From assembly GCF_947488515.1 (NCBI RefSeq), contig NZ_CANKZF010000001.1:1-64000 (forward strand): DNA of 64,000 nucleotides, given 5' to 3'. Position numbers and translations under genes: made by a program. Origin of the DNA: an uncultured Nocardioides sp. (GTDB taxonomy: Bacteria; Actinomycetota; Actinomycetes; Propionibacteriales; Nocardioidaceae). Under the pieces are notes generated by a model. That model ran no database searches. It was not told where the DNA came from and saw only the letters and a list, made by a program, of their open reading frames with translations. Positions 23,465 through 31,481 of this stretch are shown piece by piece (position 1 is the stretch's first letter; each line of letters begins with the position of its first letter).

Positions 23465-24148
23465 TCAGGCCTCGATCTCAGGATCCAGGTTCTCGGAGCG
23501 GCGACGCTCCTTCTTCTGGGCGACCGGGCCGGCGAGGTGAGCGGCCTCGCGCTCGGCGTCCTCCTCGGCCTTGCGGTCCGCACGTGCCTGCTCCTTGGTG
23601 GCGCGGGCAGCGTCGGCGTCGATCTTGGCGTCGGCCTTCTTCTTGTGCGGGCCGATGACCATGGTCATGTTGCGGCCGTCCTGCTTGGGCGAGGACTCGA
23701 CGAAGCCCAGCTCCTGAACGTCCTCGGCCAGCTTCTGCAGCAGGCGGAAGCCCAGCTCGGGGCGGTGCTGCTCGCGGCCGCGGAACATGATCGTGATCTT
23801 GACCTTGTCGCCGGCACCCAGGAATCGCACGACGTGACCCTTCTTGGTCTCGTAGTCGTGCTTGTCGATCTTCGGACGAAGCTTCATCTCCTTGATGATC
23901 ACGTTCGTCTGGTTGCGCCGCGACTCGCGGGCCTTCTGGGCGTTCTCGTACTTGAACTTGCCGTAGTCCATGAGCTTGCAGACCGGGGGGCGTCCCTGGG
24001 GAGCGATCTCGACGAGGTCGAGGTCGGCCTCCACGGCCAGCTTGAGTGCCTGGTCGGTCGGCACGATGCCAACGGTCTCGCCGTTGGGTCCTACGAGCCG
24101 GACCTCGGGTACGCGGATCCGGTCGTTGATGCGCAGCTCGGTGCTGAT
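23465..24148 (-). CDS. infC: Translation initiation factor IF-3, starting at ATC
   Basis: 227 aa. The N-domain begins [20 protein letters not shown], with linker and C-domain through [17 protein letters not shown] and [14 protein letters not shown]; it then has a charged C-terminal tail of about 50 residues as in other actinobacteria. I place the start at ATC (24148) because GGAGG lies 4 nt upstream and homology begins here. IF3 discriminates against non-AUG starts, so an unusual codon gives negative autoregulation. A TTG at 24217 is the alternative, but it lies in a hairpin tail. Confidence 0.9.
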   Translation of the reverse strand: MSTELRINDRIRVPEVRLVGPNGETVGIVPTDQALKLAVEADLDLVEIAPQGRPPVCKLMDYGKFKYENAQKARESRRNQTNVIIKEMKLRPKIDKHDYETKKGHVVRFLGAGDKVKITIMFRGREQHRPELGFRLLQKLAEDVQELGFVESSPKQDGRNMTMVIGPHKKKADAKIDADAARATKEQARADRKAEEDAEREAAHLAGPVAQKKERRRSENLDPEIEA

Positions 24149-24217
24149 GGGTCCTCCAGTGGTTCGGGTGGGTGGGAGTCCCTCGCCCGGCCCGACTGGT
24201 GTGCCGGAAATGGACAA

Positions 24218-24246
24218 TGGCTCCCGCTGTTGCCAAGCGGGAGCCA
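24218..24246 (-). promoter_or_regulatory. Attenuator-like hairpin in the infC leader
   Basis: Perfect 11-bp stem TGGCTCCCGCT/AGCGGGAGCCA with a 7-nt loop, followed on the mRNA by ATTGTCCATTTCC, which is moderately U-rich. It lies 70 nt before the ATC start of infC. It could act as a terminator controlled by IF3 or L20 levels. The whole stretch 24149-24449 (about 300 nt) between the SseB-like gene and infC holds no gene and is best read as the leader of this operon. Confidence 0.6.
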
Positions 24247-24449
24247 GTCACGACACGTCTCCCCTCTCGGAGAAACTGAGGTGTCCACCTCCGTCTCGCG
24301 ACGGTGGTGGCTCTGGACCGGGACCCGACGACCTGTGGTGCAGGGCGGCCGATGCGGGTGGGAGACGGTGGTGCGTGCCTCCGCTTGGCGGGATCGGTGT
24401 CACCGTGAAGCGTGGTGTCACTGATCGGTCAACACGGAAGGGTAGCGGA

Positions 24450-25016
24450 TCATTCCGGCGAGGGGCCAATCCAGCCGTGACCGCCCGAGCCGTCGCCGAT
24501 GGCGACCAGGCGCCAACCGGCCGCGAGCCGGGCCAGGTCGTCCCCGTCGACGACGTACGACGCGGGGCCCGCGAGGTCCAGGAGCAGCGCCTCCGCGCCG
24601 TCCTGGATCGCCGCGGTGGCCGCCGTCGCGGCCGGCACCGGCACCGGCCTGGCCTGCGGGTCCCACCGGGCCATCGATGCGGTGGAGGTGAACGCGAGCA
24701 GGCCCTTGCTGCCGTCCGCGGCCTCCACCAGGACGGCCGCCATGTCGGAGGACTTGTCGTGCGCCAGCCCCTGCTCGTCGACCTCGACCTCGCCGAGGAC
24801 CGCGACCACCGGCACCAGCAGCCGGGCGTCCTGCAGGAGGGCGAGCACCGCGCCGGAGCTCGCGGTGCCCGCGGCCCGGCCGGCCAGCACCTGGGCGAGC
24901 CGGGGATCCGCCTCGCCGGCGTCGTCGGCGAACCCCGGGTCGGGGATCGTGCGCTCGAGCGGCTCGGTGGAGGAGTCGTCCGCCGTGTGGTGGGGGGATG
25001 CGTCGTCGTGGACCAC
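24450..25016 (-). CDS. SseB-family protein
   Basis: 188 aa. An acidic start (HDDASPHHTADDSSTEP) is followed by the SseB N-terminal-like fold with DARLLVPVVAVLGEVEVD, AAVLVEAADGSKGLLAFTS, and a later ALLLDLAGPASYVVDG block. The family is widespread in actinobacteria and of uncertain role. The start is GTG at 25016, preceded by GGGAGG. It lies upstream of the infC leader on the same strand and divergent from a small membrane protein. Confidence 0.75.
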   Translation of the reverse strand: MVHDDASPHHTADDSSTEPLERTIPDPGFADDAGEADPRLAQVLAGRAAGTASSGAVLALLQDARLLVPVVAVLGEVEVDEQGLAHDKSSDMAAVLVEAADGSKGLLAFTSTASMARWDPQARPVPVPAATAATAAIQDGAEALLLDLAGPASYVVDGDDLARLAAGWRLVAIGDGSGGHGWIGPSPE

Positions 25017-25083
25017 GGCTCCATCCTCCCGCAGGCCCCGCCGGTGCCGACAAGGGCGTGGTCCGCTGTGGGAGTCTGGGCCT

Positions 25084-25542
25084 GTGGAAGGAACTACCTG
25101 GGCTGCACTGACCGCCGCACTCACCGTCGCGGGTGCCATCTGGACGTGGATCGCGTTCCGCCGGCGAGGATCGGCCAACGGGCTGCGCGCTCTCGGCTTC
25201 ACCCTGCTCCCCGCGGCCGCGTGGCTGACCGGGACGCTCGAGATGGTCGTCGACATCGCGGGCTCGGTGACCGACTGGGCGACCAGCCTCGTGTTCGACG
25301 TACGCACGTGGATGGGCGTCGGCCTGGCCGGCCTCGCGGTCGTGCTGTGGCTGGTGAGCGGCTTCATCCGCGACCGCCAGCTGGCCCGCGGGCAGGCCGC
25401 GGGCGCCGGTGGTCGGACCACGCGCGGCAAGGACCAGCTGCCGGAGGCCTCCTCCACCCGGACCGGCCCGACCTCGCGCTCGGCCGTGGACGACGAGATG
25501 GCCGACATCGAGGCGTTGCTGCGCAAGCGGGGCATCGAGTGA
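25084..25542 (+). CDS. Small membrane protein, function unknown
   Basis: 152 aa with about three predicted membrane helices (near 5-20, 40-60 and 80-100), then a hydrophilic tail ending DDEMADIEALLRKRGIE, a short helix that could be an interaction motif. I do not recognise a family with a known role. Its stop overlaps the GTG of the next gene (GTGA), so it is translationally coupled to a PLP enzyme. Confidence 0.65.
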   Translation: MEGTTWAALTAALTVAGAIWTWIAFRRRGSANGLRALGFTLLPAAAWLTGTLEMVVDIAGSVTDWATSLVFDVRTWMGVGLAGLAVVLWLVSGFIRDRQLARGQAAGAGGRTTRGKDQLPEASSTRTGPTSRSAVDDEMADIEALLRKRGIE

Positions 25543-26756
25543 TCGACCGGCTCGTCGACCGCAACCGCCTGTGGTCGCGGCTCGACGCCGCCGTCGCCGG
25601 CCTCCCCGAGCCCCCGGCCACCCCCATCGCCGTGGTCGACCTCGACGCCTTCGACACCAACGCCGACGACCTGGTGCGTCGCGCGGGCGGCAAGCCCGTC
25701 CGGGTGGCCTCGAAGTCCCTGCGCGTGCCGGCGCTCCTCGAGCGGGCCCTGGCGCACGACGGGTTCTCCGGCGTCCTGGGCTACACGCTCGCCGAGGCGC
25801 TCTGGCTCCACGAGACCGGGATCAGCGACGACATCGTCGTGGCCTATCCCACCGTCGACGTGGCGTCCCTGCGCCGACTGACCTCGTCACCCTCGGCGGC
25901 GGCCGCGATCACCCTGATGATCGACGACCCGGCCCACCTCGACGTCGTGGACTCCACCCGCTCCTCGCGGGCCGTGCCGGTGCGGGTCGCGCTCGACGTC
26001 GACGCCGGTCTCCGGTTCGGCGGAAGGCACGTCGGCCCCAAGCGCTCGCCCCTCTTCGACACCGGCGACGTCGTCGCTCTCGCGCGCCGCGTGGTCGAGC
26101 GCGACGGGTTCGACCTCGTCGGCGTGATGACCTACGAGGGCCAGGTCGCGGGCGTGCAGGACTCCGTCCCCGACCAGCGCGCGCGGTCCCACGTCGTACG
26201 CCGGCTCAAGCAGGCGTCCATGGCCCAGCTCGCCGTGCGCCGCCGCGAGATCGCCGAGGCGCTCGCCGAGGTGGTGACGCTCGAGTTCTGGAACGGCGGT
26301 GGGTCGGGGTCGGTCGAGGCGACGGCCGCCGACGGTGCGGTCACCGAGATCGCGGCGGGCTCGGGCCTGCTGGTGCCGGGCATCTTCGACCACTACGCGT
26401 CGTTCGAGCCCCGCCCGGCGGCCTTCTTCGGGCTCCGGGTGACACGCAAGCCCACACCCGAGATGGCGACCGTGCACGGCGGTGGGCTGATCGCCAGCGG
26501 CGCCACCGGCGCCGACCGCTCCCCCGTCCCGTGGGCCCCGCCGGGGCTGCACCTGACGGGGCTCGAGGGCGCGGGCGAGGTCCAGACCCCGCTGACCGGC
26601 CACCCGGCCGCGCAGCTCCGGATCGGGGACCTGGTGTGGTTCCGTCACGCCAAGTCGGGCGAGCTCTTCGAGCACGTCCGCGACGTGCACCTCGTGCGTG
26701 GGGAGGCCGTCACCGAGGTGGTGCCGTCCTACCGCGGCTGCGACCGTGCCTTCTGA
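25539..26756 (+). CDS. Fold-III PLP enzyme (alanine racemase-like amino acid deaminase/aldolase)
   Basis: 405 aa. The N-terminal alanine-racemase-type barrel has the PLP-lysine segment VRVASKSLRVPALLER. A C-terminal D-serine-dehydratase-like domain (about 290-400) contains HGGGLIASGATGAD and a final WFRHAKSGEL. This arrangement is that of D-threonine aldolase / D-serine dehydratase-like proteins, which are metal-assisted. The substrate cannot be assigned. GTG start overlapping the previous stop (GTGA). The next gene starts inside its 3' end. Confidence 0.8.
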   Translation: MIDRLVDRNRLWSRLDAAVAGLPEPPATPIAVVDLDAFDTNADDLVRRAGGKPVRVASKSLRVPALLERALAHDGFSGVLGYTLAEALWLHETGISDDIVVAYPTVDVASLRRLTSSPSAAAAITLMIDDPAHLDVVDSTRSSRAVPVRVALDVDAGLRFGGRHVGPKRSPLFDTGDVVALARRVVERDGFDLVGVMTYEGQVAGVQDSVPDQRARSHVVRRLKQASMAQLAVRRREIAEALAEVVTLEFWNGGGSGSVEATAADGAVTEIAAGSGLLVPGIFDHYASFEPRPAAFFGLRVTRKPTPEMATVHGGGLIASGATGADRSPVPWAPPGLHLTGLEGAGEVQTPLTGHPAAQLRIGDLVWFRHAKSGELFEHVRDVHLVRGEAVTEVVPSYRGCDRAF

Positions 26757-27312
26757 GGCCTCCTCCGACCCCTGCTCAGTCGCCGGTGAGGTGGCCGAGC
26801 GCGTGCTGGCCGCTCCGCCGACGCTCGGCACGGGCCGCTTGGTGTGCGTCGACGGTCCCGCCGGGTCCGGCAAGACCACGCTGGCCGCGGCCATCGCAGA
26901 CGTCGTACCCGCCGCGCACGTCGTGCACTGCGACGAGCTGCTTCAGGGGTGGCGCGGGCTGCCGGGCCTCGCCCGCACGGTCGAGGCGTTCCTCGAGCCG
27001 CTCTCCCGCGGCGAGGGGAGCCGGTGGACGCGGTGGGACTGGGCGGCGGACGACTGGGCCGAGAGCCATCTCGTCGAGGCCGGGGGGCTCCTCGTGCTCG
27101 AGGGCACCGGCTGCTGGTCCCCCGCGATCGCGGACCGCGTCGGGGTGCTGGTGTGGGTCGAGGCGGAGTCGGACCTGCGCCTGCGTCGCGGCATGGCGCG
27201 CGACGGCGAGCACATGCGGCCGCAGTGGGAGCAGTGGCGGGTCGACGAGGACGTGCTGTTCGACCGGCTCGGCACCCGTGCGCGCGCCGACCTGGTGATC
27301 GTCACCGGCTGA
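26746..27312 (+). CDS. P-loop kinase (uridine kinase-like)
   Basis: 188 aa. Walker A GPAGSGKTTLA is near residue 36; the later CDELLQGWRGLPG and VLEGTGCW are in positions typical of small-molecule kinases that phosphorylate nucleosides or similar compounds. The start is GTG at 26746, overlapping the upstream gene by 11 nt. The third gene of a three-gene unit with the membrane protein and the PLP enzyme. Substrate unknown. Its last 11 bp overlap the convergent GNAT gene. Confidence 0.75.
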   Translation: MPSEASSDPCSVAGEVAERVLAAPPTLGTGRLVCVDGPAGSGKTTLAAAIADVVPAAHVVHCDELLQGWRGLPGLARTVEAFLEPLSRGEGSRWTRWDWAADDWAESHLVEAGGLLVLEGTGCWSPAIADRVGVLVWVEAESDLRLRRGMARDGEHMRPQWEQWRVDEDVLFDRLGTRARADLVIVTG

Positions 27313-28276
27313 GGCGTTCACCGACCCGCGGGACCTCGAGGACGTAGGAGTCCTGGCGGTAGACCTGTCGGAACCCGGCCCGCTCGTAGAGCCCGAGCGC
27401 ACCGGTGGGGTTGGCCGCATCGACGTGGAGGCTGGCGGTCACGTAGCCGGCGGCGCTCGCGCGGCGCATCACCTCGGCGAGCAGGCCCGACGCCAGTCCG
27501 CGGCGGCGGTGTCCCGGGAGGGTCCCGACATAGGGCACGTGGACCTCGGGGCCGGGCCCACCCGACGGCGTCACGGCGTACTCGTGGGCGAGGACGTAGC
27601 CGGCGACCGACCCGCGCCCGTCGCGGGCGACGGCAGAGAGCGCGTGCCTGGCGTGGGCGGCACCGACGACGAACATCGCCCAGAAGTCGGAGCCCGCGTC
27701 CGGGCGGTCGGGATACCCGGCGAAGGCGGCGTTGTGCGCCCGGCGGAGCTCGTCGGCGGCCTCCGGGTCGAAGGCGGTGACGGAGTACCCGGCCGGCAGC
27801 TCCACGGCGGCTCGTCGGTCGAGGTCGGCGACCATGAGGAAGCTGTGCCGCCGGGGCCGCATCCCAGCCCCCACCACGAGGTCGGTCTGGTCATCGCGCC
27901 CCGCGAGCGCGGTGGCCGCCACGCTGGCCCGCAGCTCCGGCGCGACGGCGTACCGGATGGCACGTGCGCGGTCGAGCGAGCGGCCCAGCATGAGCGTCCC
28001 GATGCCCTCGCCGAGGCGTGCCGGGTCGACGTCGCCGAACAGCATGATGCGCAGCTCGATGTCGTCGGGCTGGCCGGGCAGCAGGGCCGTGTAGGCGACC
28101 AGCTCGTCGCCGTCGAACGCCCCCTCGAAGACGTTGTCGGCCTTTCCCTCCATGAGCTCGCGGACCTCGCCGGCGCCCAGGCAGAAGCCCGTCGGGTGGT
28201 CGTCCTCGATGCGCGTCATCAACGCCGCCAGCGCGTCCGCGTCCTCAGTGCCGAGGATGCGCGTGGTGATGCCCAT
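27302..28276 (-). CDS. Tandem GNAT acetyltransferase
   Basis: 324 aa with two GNAT folds. The first (about 1-150) lacks a clear acetyl-CoA loop. The second (about 165-310) has it: VPYVGTLPGHRRRGLASGLLAEV, followed by LHVDAANPTGALGLYERAGF. Layout resembles mycothiol acetyltransferase-like and other double-GNAT actinobacterial proteins, but the MshD identity is not supported. TACGGT lies 6 nt before the ATG. Its promoter faces that of the aldose epimerase gene 33 bp away. Confidence 0.82.
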   Translation of the reverse strand: MGITTRILGTEDADALAALMTRIEDDHPTGFCLGAGEVRELMEGKADNVFEGAFDGDELVAYTALLPGQPDDIELRIMLFGDVDPARLGEGIGTLMLGRSLDRARAIRYAVAPELRASVAATALAGRDDQTDLVVGAGMRPRRHSFLMVADLDRRAAVELPAGYSVTAFDPEAADELRRAHNAAFAGYPDRPDAGSDFWAMFVVGAAHARHALSAVARDGRGSVAGYVLAHEYAVTPSGGPGPEVHVPYVGTLPGHRRRGLASGLLAEVMRRASAAGYVTASLHVDAANPTGALGLYERAGFRQVYRQDSYVLEVPRVGERLSR

Positions 28277-28282
28277 GGGGGC

Positions 28283-28302
28283 ACCGTAGTGATGTCTAGG
28301 GT
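28283..28302. promoter_or_regulatory. Face-to-face divergent leaderless promoters
   Basis: Reverse-strand TACGGT (28283-28288) serves the GNAT gene and forward TAGGGT (28297-28302) the epimerase gene; they are only 8 bp apart. Each -35 region would cover the other's start site, so the two promoters cannot be occupied at once. Confidence 0.45.
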
Positions 28303-28309
28303 GAGCGTC

Positions 28310-29239
28310 ATGGTGCTTCCCAGCGGTGACCAGTACGAGATCTCGGCGGCGGGCTACACCGCGGTCGTCACCGAGGGTGGGGCGGCGCTGCGGGTGCTGC
28401 GGCACCACGGCCGCGACCTGGTGCACGGCTTCGACGAGTCCGCGATGTCCACGGGCGGCCGCGGCCAGCTGCTGATGCCGTGGCCCAACCGGATCCGCGA
28501 CGGCCGCTACTCCTTCGGCGGACACGACCTCCAGCTCGGGCTCACCGACCCGCGCACAGGCAACGCCTCGCACGGCCTCGTCCGCTGGGCCCCGTGGACG
28601 GTGGAGGAGCACACCGCGACCTCCGTGTCGCTGGTCCACCGACTGATGGCGCAGACCGGCTACCCGTGGGCGCTGGACCTGCACGTGCTCTACGACCTGT
28701 CCGCGGACGGGCTCGTCGTCACCCAGACCGCGACGAACCTGGCGGCGGAGCCGGCGCCCTACGCGAGCGGCGCCCATCCCTACCTCTGCGTCGGGGACGC
28801 GATCGAGGACCTCGAGCTGACCCTGCCCGCCCGGACCCGGGCGGTCCTCGACGACCGCCAGCTGCCGACCGGTGTCGAGCCCGTCGGCGACGACCTCGAC
28901 TTCACCACCGGGCGCCGCATCGGCGACCGGGTCCTCGACCAGGGGTTCGGCGACCTCCGGCACGTCGAGGGACGCGCGCGGGTGACGCTCACCGAGCCGT
29001 CGGGTGAGCGAGGGGTCGCGCTGTGGGTGGACGAGCACCACCGATGGCTGCAGGTCTTCACGCCGCCCGCGGACGGGCCGCGTCCGGCGCTGGCGGTCGA
29101 GCCGATGACCGCGCCGGCCGACGCCTTCAACTCCGGCACCGACCTCGTCACCCTGGCCCCGGCCGGCACCGCGGGGGACGAGCTCTCGGTCTCGTGGGGC
29201 ATCCACGCCCTGCAGCCCACCGACGCCAAGGACGCGTAG
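28310..29239 (+). CDS. Aldose 1-epimerase family protein
   Basis: 309 aa. Interconverts sugar anomers, likely in the cytoplasm. Galactose-mutarotase fold with MPWPNRIRDGRYSFGG, the catalytic His in NASHGLVRWAPW, YASGAHPYL carrying the second histidine, and the C-terminal LAVEPMTAPADAFNSG with the catalytic Glu. The ATG at 28310 is chosen because TAGGGT lies 7 nt upstream; an ATG at 28292 precedes the hexamer and would not be transcribed. No sugar operon is adjacent. Confidence 0.9.
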   Translation: MVLPSGDQYEISAAGYTAVVTEGGAALRVLRHHGRDLVHGFDESAMSTGGRGQLLMPWPNRIRDGRYSFGGHDLQLGLTDPRTGNASHGLVRWAPWTVEEHTATSVSLVHRLMAQTGYPWALDLHVLYDLSADGLVVTQTATNLAAEPAPYASGAHPYLCVGDAIEDLELTLPARTRAVLDDRQLPTGVEPVGDDLDFTTGRRIGDRVLDQGFGDLRHVEGRARVTLTEPSGERGVALWVDEHHRWLQVFTPPADGPRPALAVEPMTAPADAFNSGTDLVTLAPAGTAGDELSVSWGIHALQPTDAKDA

Positions 29240-29247
29240 CCGTCGGG

Positions 29248-29275
29248 CGGGTCCGCCTAGGGGTGGCCGGACCCG
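29248..29275. terminator. Hairpin between convergent genes
   Basis: CGGGTCCG (29248-29255) and CGGACCCG (29268-29275) form an 8-bp stem with a 12-nt loop just past the epimerase stop and overlapping the end of the PH-domain gene. It could stop transcription from both sides. No T-run. Confidence 0.45.
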
Positions 29276-29748
29276 TCGCGGTCGATCAGCGCGCGCAGCT
29301 GGCGTACGCCGTCGCGGGCCACCTTGCCGTCGGAGCCCTGGAACGCCATCGCCGAGATCGTCGTGCCGTCGGCGAGGTCGAGGGTGGCCCACGGGGCGCC
29401 GGCCGGGAGGTGCACGCCCAGGACCTGCTCCCACTCCAACCTGCGGGTGCGGAAGCCGTTGACCACCACGAGCGATGCCTGCTCGGCGGTGACCCGGGCG
29501 CGGCCCAGGGCCCACCCGATGACGGCGAACCCGGCGCCCATCACGGCCAGCGTGAGCCGCTGCAGGATGTTGAACTTGGCGCGTGTCTCGTCGTCGAAGC
29601 CGAACCAGGCTGCCGCGCACACGACGAGCAGCATCAGGCCGAACCCGATCACGGCGAACCGCACGCCCATCGGCCGCCACGTGTGCGGCAGGGCGGGGGC
29701 GACGGGGCCGCGCGGCGCGCCGGCCGGGTGCTCAGAGGCGGCAGGCAT
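29257..29748 (-). CDS. PH-domain membrane protein
   Basis: 163 aa. Proline-rich start, then two hydrophobic helices (about 29-48 and 65-82), then a bacterial PH-like domain (VTAEQASLVVVNGFRTRRLEWEQVLGV to about 150). Such proteins are anchored to the membrane with the PH fold in the cytoplasm; role unknown. Its start overlaps hisG by 17 nt, so it ends the rib-his operon, but a connection with histidine synthesis is not evident. Confidence 0.75.
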   Translation of the reverse strand: MPAASEHPAGAPRGPVAPALPHTWRPMGVRFAVIGFGLMLLVVCAAAWFGFDDETRAKFNILQRLTLAVMGAGFAVIGWALGRARVTAEQASLVVVNGFRTRRLEWEQVLGVHLPAGAPWATLDLADGTTISAMAFQGSDGKVARDGVRQLRALIDRDGSGHP

Positions 29749-30577
29749 GGATGTCGGTCAGCAGGATGGCGCGGGCGCCGATCGAGTAGAGGTCGTCCAT
29801 CAGCCGCTGCGAACCCGCGCGCGGCACCATGACGCGCACCGCCACCCAGCCGGCCTTGCCGAGCGGGGAGATGGTCGGACCCTCGCGGCCGGGGGCGAGC
29901 TCGCTCGCCCGGTCGAGGTGCCGCTCCTCGATGTCGTAGTCCATCATCACGAAGCTGCGCGCGACGAGCACGCCCTCGATCCGACGGCGGAAGATCTCGA
30001 AGTCGTCGGGCACCTCGCCGCCGCGGGTGACGAGGACCGCCTGCGAGTCGAGGATGACCTCGCCGAAGGTCTCGAGCCCGGCGGCCCGCAGCGTCGATCC
30101 GGTCTCGACGACGTCGGCGATCACGTCGGCCACGCCGAGCTGGATGCTGGTCTCCACCGCACCGTCGAGGCGGGTGACGGTGGCGTCCACGCCGTGGCGG
30201 AAGAGGTAGTCCTCCACCACGCCGACGTACGACGTCGCGATGCGCAGGCCGGCAAGGTCCTCCAACGAGGAGTAGCGCCCGATGGGGCCGGCGAAGTGGA
30301 AGCGCGAGCGGCCGAACCCGAGGTTCATCACCTCGTCGGCCTTGGCGCCGGAGTCGAGGAGCAGGTCGCGGCCGGTGATGCCGGCGTCGAGCGTGCCCTC
30401 GCCGACGTAGAGCGCGATGTCGCGCGGACGGAGGTAGAAGAACTCGACGTCGTTCTCGGTGTCGACGAGCGCGAGCTCCTTGGAGTCGGTGCGCTGGCGG
30501 TAGCCCGACTCCCGCAGGATCTCGGTCGCGGCCAGGGACAACGACCCCTTGTTGGGGACGGCGATGCGGAGGGTCAT
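29732..30577 (-). CDS. hisG: ATP phosphoribosyltransferase (long form)
   Basis: First step of histidine synthesis: ATP plus PRPP. It is 281 aa, the long form with a C-terminal regulatory ACT-like domain that binds histidine and needs no HisZ. The start MTLRIAVPNKGSLSLAATEILRESG and the PRPP loop region GVADVIADVVETGSTLRAAGL are typical. It is placed 16 nt after hisE. The remaining his genes are not in the window. Confidence 0.96.
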   Translation of the reverse strand: MTLRIAVPNKGSLSLAATEILRESGYRQRTDSKELALVDTENDVEFFYLRPRDIALYVGEGTLDAGITGRDLLLDSGAKADEVMNLGFGRSRFHFAGPIGRYSSLEDLAGLRIATSYVGVVEDYLFRHGVDATVTRLDGAVETSIQLGVADVIADVVETGSTLRAAGLETFGEVILDSQAVLVTRGGEVPDDFEIFRRRIEGVLVARSFVMMDYDIEERHLDRASELAPGREGPTISPLGKAGWVAVRVMVPRAGSQRLMDDLYSIGARAILLTDIHACRL

Positions 30578-30593
30578 GGCGTGCTCACTGGGG

Positions 30594-30857
30594 TCACAGG
30601 TGGGCGTAGACGTCGTCGAGGGTCAGTCCGGAGGCGAGCATGAGCACCTGCGCGTGGTAGAGCAGCTGGCTGATCTCCAGCGCCGTCGCGTCCTTGCCCT
30701 CGTGCTCGGCGGCCATCCAGGACTCGGCGGCCTCCTCGAGCAGCTTCTTGCCGATCGCATGGATGCCGGCGTCGAGCTGCTGGACGGTGCCGGACCCCTC
30801 GGGGCGCTCCGCGGCCTTGGTGGACAGCTCTGCCCACAGGTCCTCGAACGTCTTCAC
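30594..30857 (-). CDS. hisE: Phosphoribosyl-ATP pyrophosphatase
   Basis: 87 aa MazG-like helical protein removing pyrophosphate from phosphoribosyl-ATP, the second step of histidine synthesis. It starts [14 protein letters not shown] and has [18 protein letters not shown] with the metal-binding Glu cluster. GTG start at 30857, a position matching the family. HisE next to hisG and downstream of rib genes is a known actinobacterial arrangement, so riboflavin and histidine genes may be transcribed together. Confidence 0.95.
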   Translation of the reverse strand: MKTFEDLWAELSTKAAERPEGSGTVQQLDAGIHAIGKKLLEEAAESWMAAEHEGKDATALEISQLLYHAQVLMLASGLTLDDVYAHL

Positions 30858-30921
30858 GAGGAGCAAGCCTAGGCGCTGGGGCACCCGGGGCCGCCCACCG
30901 GCCCCGGGCGCGGACCACCAG

Positions 30922-31401
30922 CTAGCCCGCCCGCACCGCCCGCACCACGCGGGCGGTGTCGAGCGCGGCGGCCGTCGCCTCCCAGCCCTTGTCCTCGGCG
31001 GATCCCTCGAGGCCGGCGCGGTCGAGCGCCTGCTCCTCGGTGTCACAGGTGAGGACGCCGAAGCCCACCGGCACCGCGTGGTCCACGCTGACCTGGGTGA
31101 GGCCGTCGGTGGCGGCCGAGCAGACGTAGTCGAAGTGCGGCGTGCCGCCGCGGATGACGACGCCGAGGGCCACCACGGCGTCGTACCCCGCCCGCGCGAG
31201 CGCCGCCGCCACGACCGGCAGCTCGAAGGTGCCCGGCACGCGGATGACCTCCGGGTCCTTGACGCCGTACGCCGCCAGCGCGCGCTCGGCGCCGCCGACG
31301 AGTCCGTCCATCACCTGGGTGTGCCAGCTCGCCGCCACCACCGCGACCCTGAGGTCACCGGCGTCGAAGGGCTGCGAGGTGGGTGCTCCGGCCTTGCTCA
31401 T
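30922..31401 (-). CDS. ribH: 6,7-dimethyl-8-ribityllumazine synthase
   Basis: 159 aa. Condenses the RibA and RibB products to lumazine and assembles in capsids or pentamers. Motifs: [32 protein letters not shown], and [17 protein letters not shown] with the conserved His. The ATG at 31401 lies in the stop of a 27-codon connector ORF (ATGA). An in-frame ATG at 31440 would lie inside that connector. Confidence 0.96.
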   Translation of the reverse strand: MSKAGAPTSQPFDAGDLRVAVVAASWHTQVMDGLVGGAERALAAYGVKDPEVIRVPGTFELPVVAAALARAGYDAVVALGVVIRGGTPHFDYVCSAATDGLTQVSVDHAVPVGFGVLTCDTEEQALDRAGLEGSAEDKGWEATAAALDTARVVRAVRAG

Positions 31402-31481
31402 GCACGTACTCGCTTCGCTCCGTGCGCGCATGAGGCACATCGCGCGCTGTGTTGGATGACTCGCTCGCTGCGCTCGCTCAT
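31398..31481 (-). CDS. 27-codon connector ORF between ribBA and ribH
   Basis: The ATG at 31481 overlaps the ribBA stop (ATGA), and its TGA overlaps the ribH ATG (ATGA). The peptide starts [15 protein letters not shown] and has three cysteine/histidine-rich positions and several arginines; no known domain. It contains two short repetitive blocks, GAGCGAGCGCAGCGAGCGAG and CGGAGCGAAGCGAG. The arrangement is the same as the arg connectors although the sequence differs. Translation is inferred. Confidence 0.5.
   Translation of the reverse strand: MSERSERVIQHSARCASCAHGAKRVRA

Noticed and set aside
24149..24217. TTG at 24217 as the infC start
   Set aside because: It lies next to the hairpin, has no ribosome site, and adds residues that do not belong to IF3.
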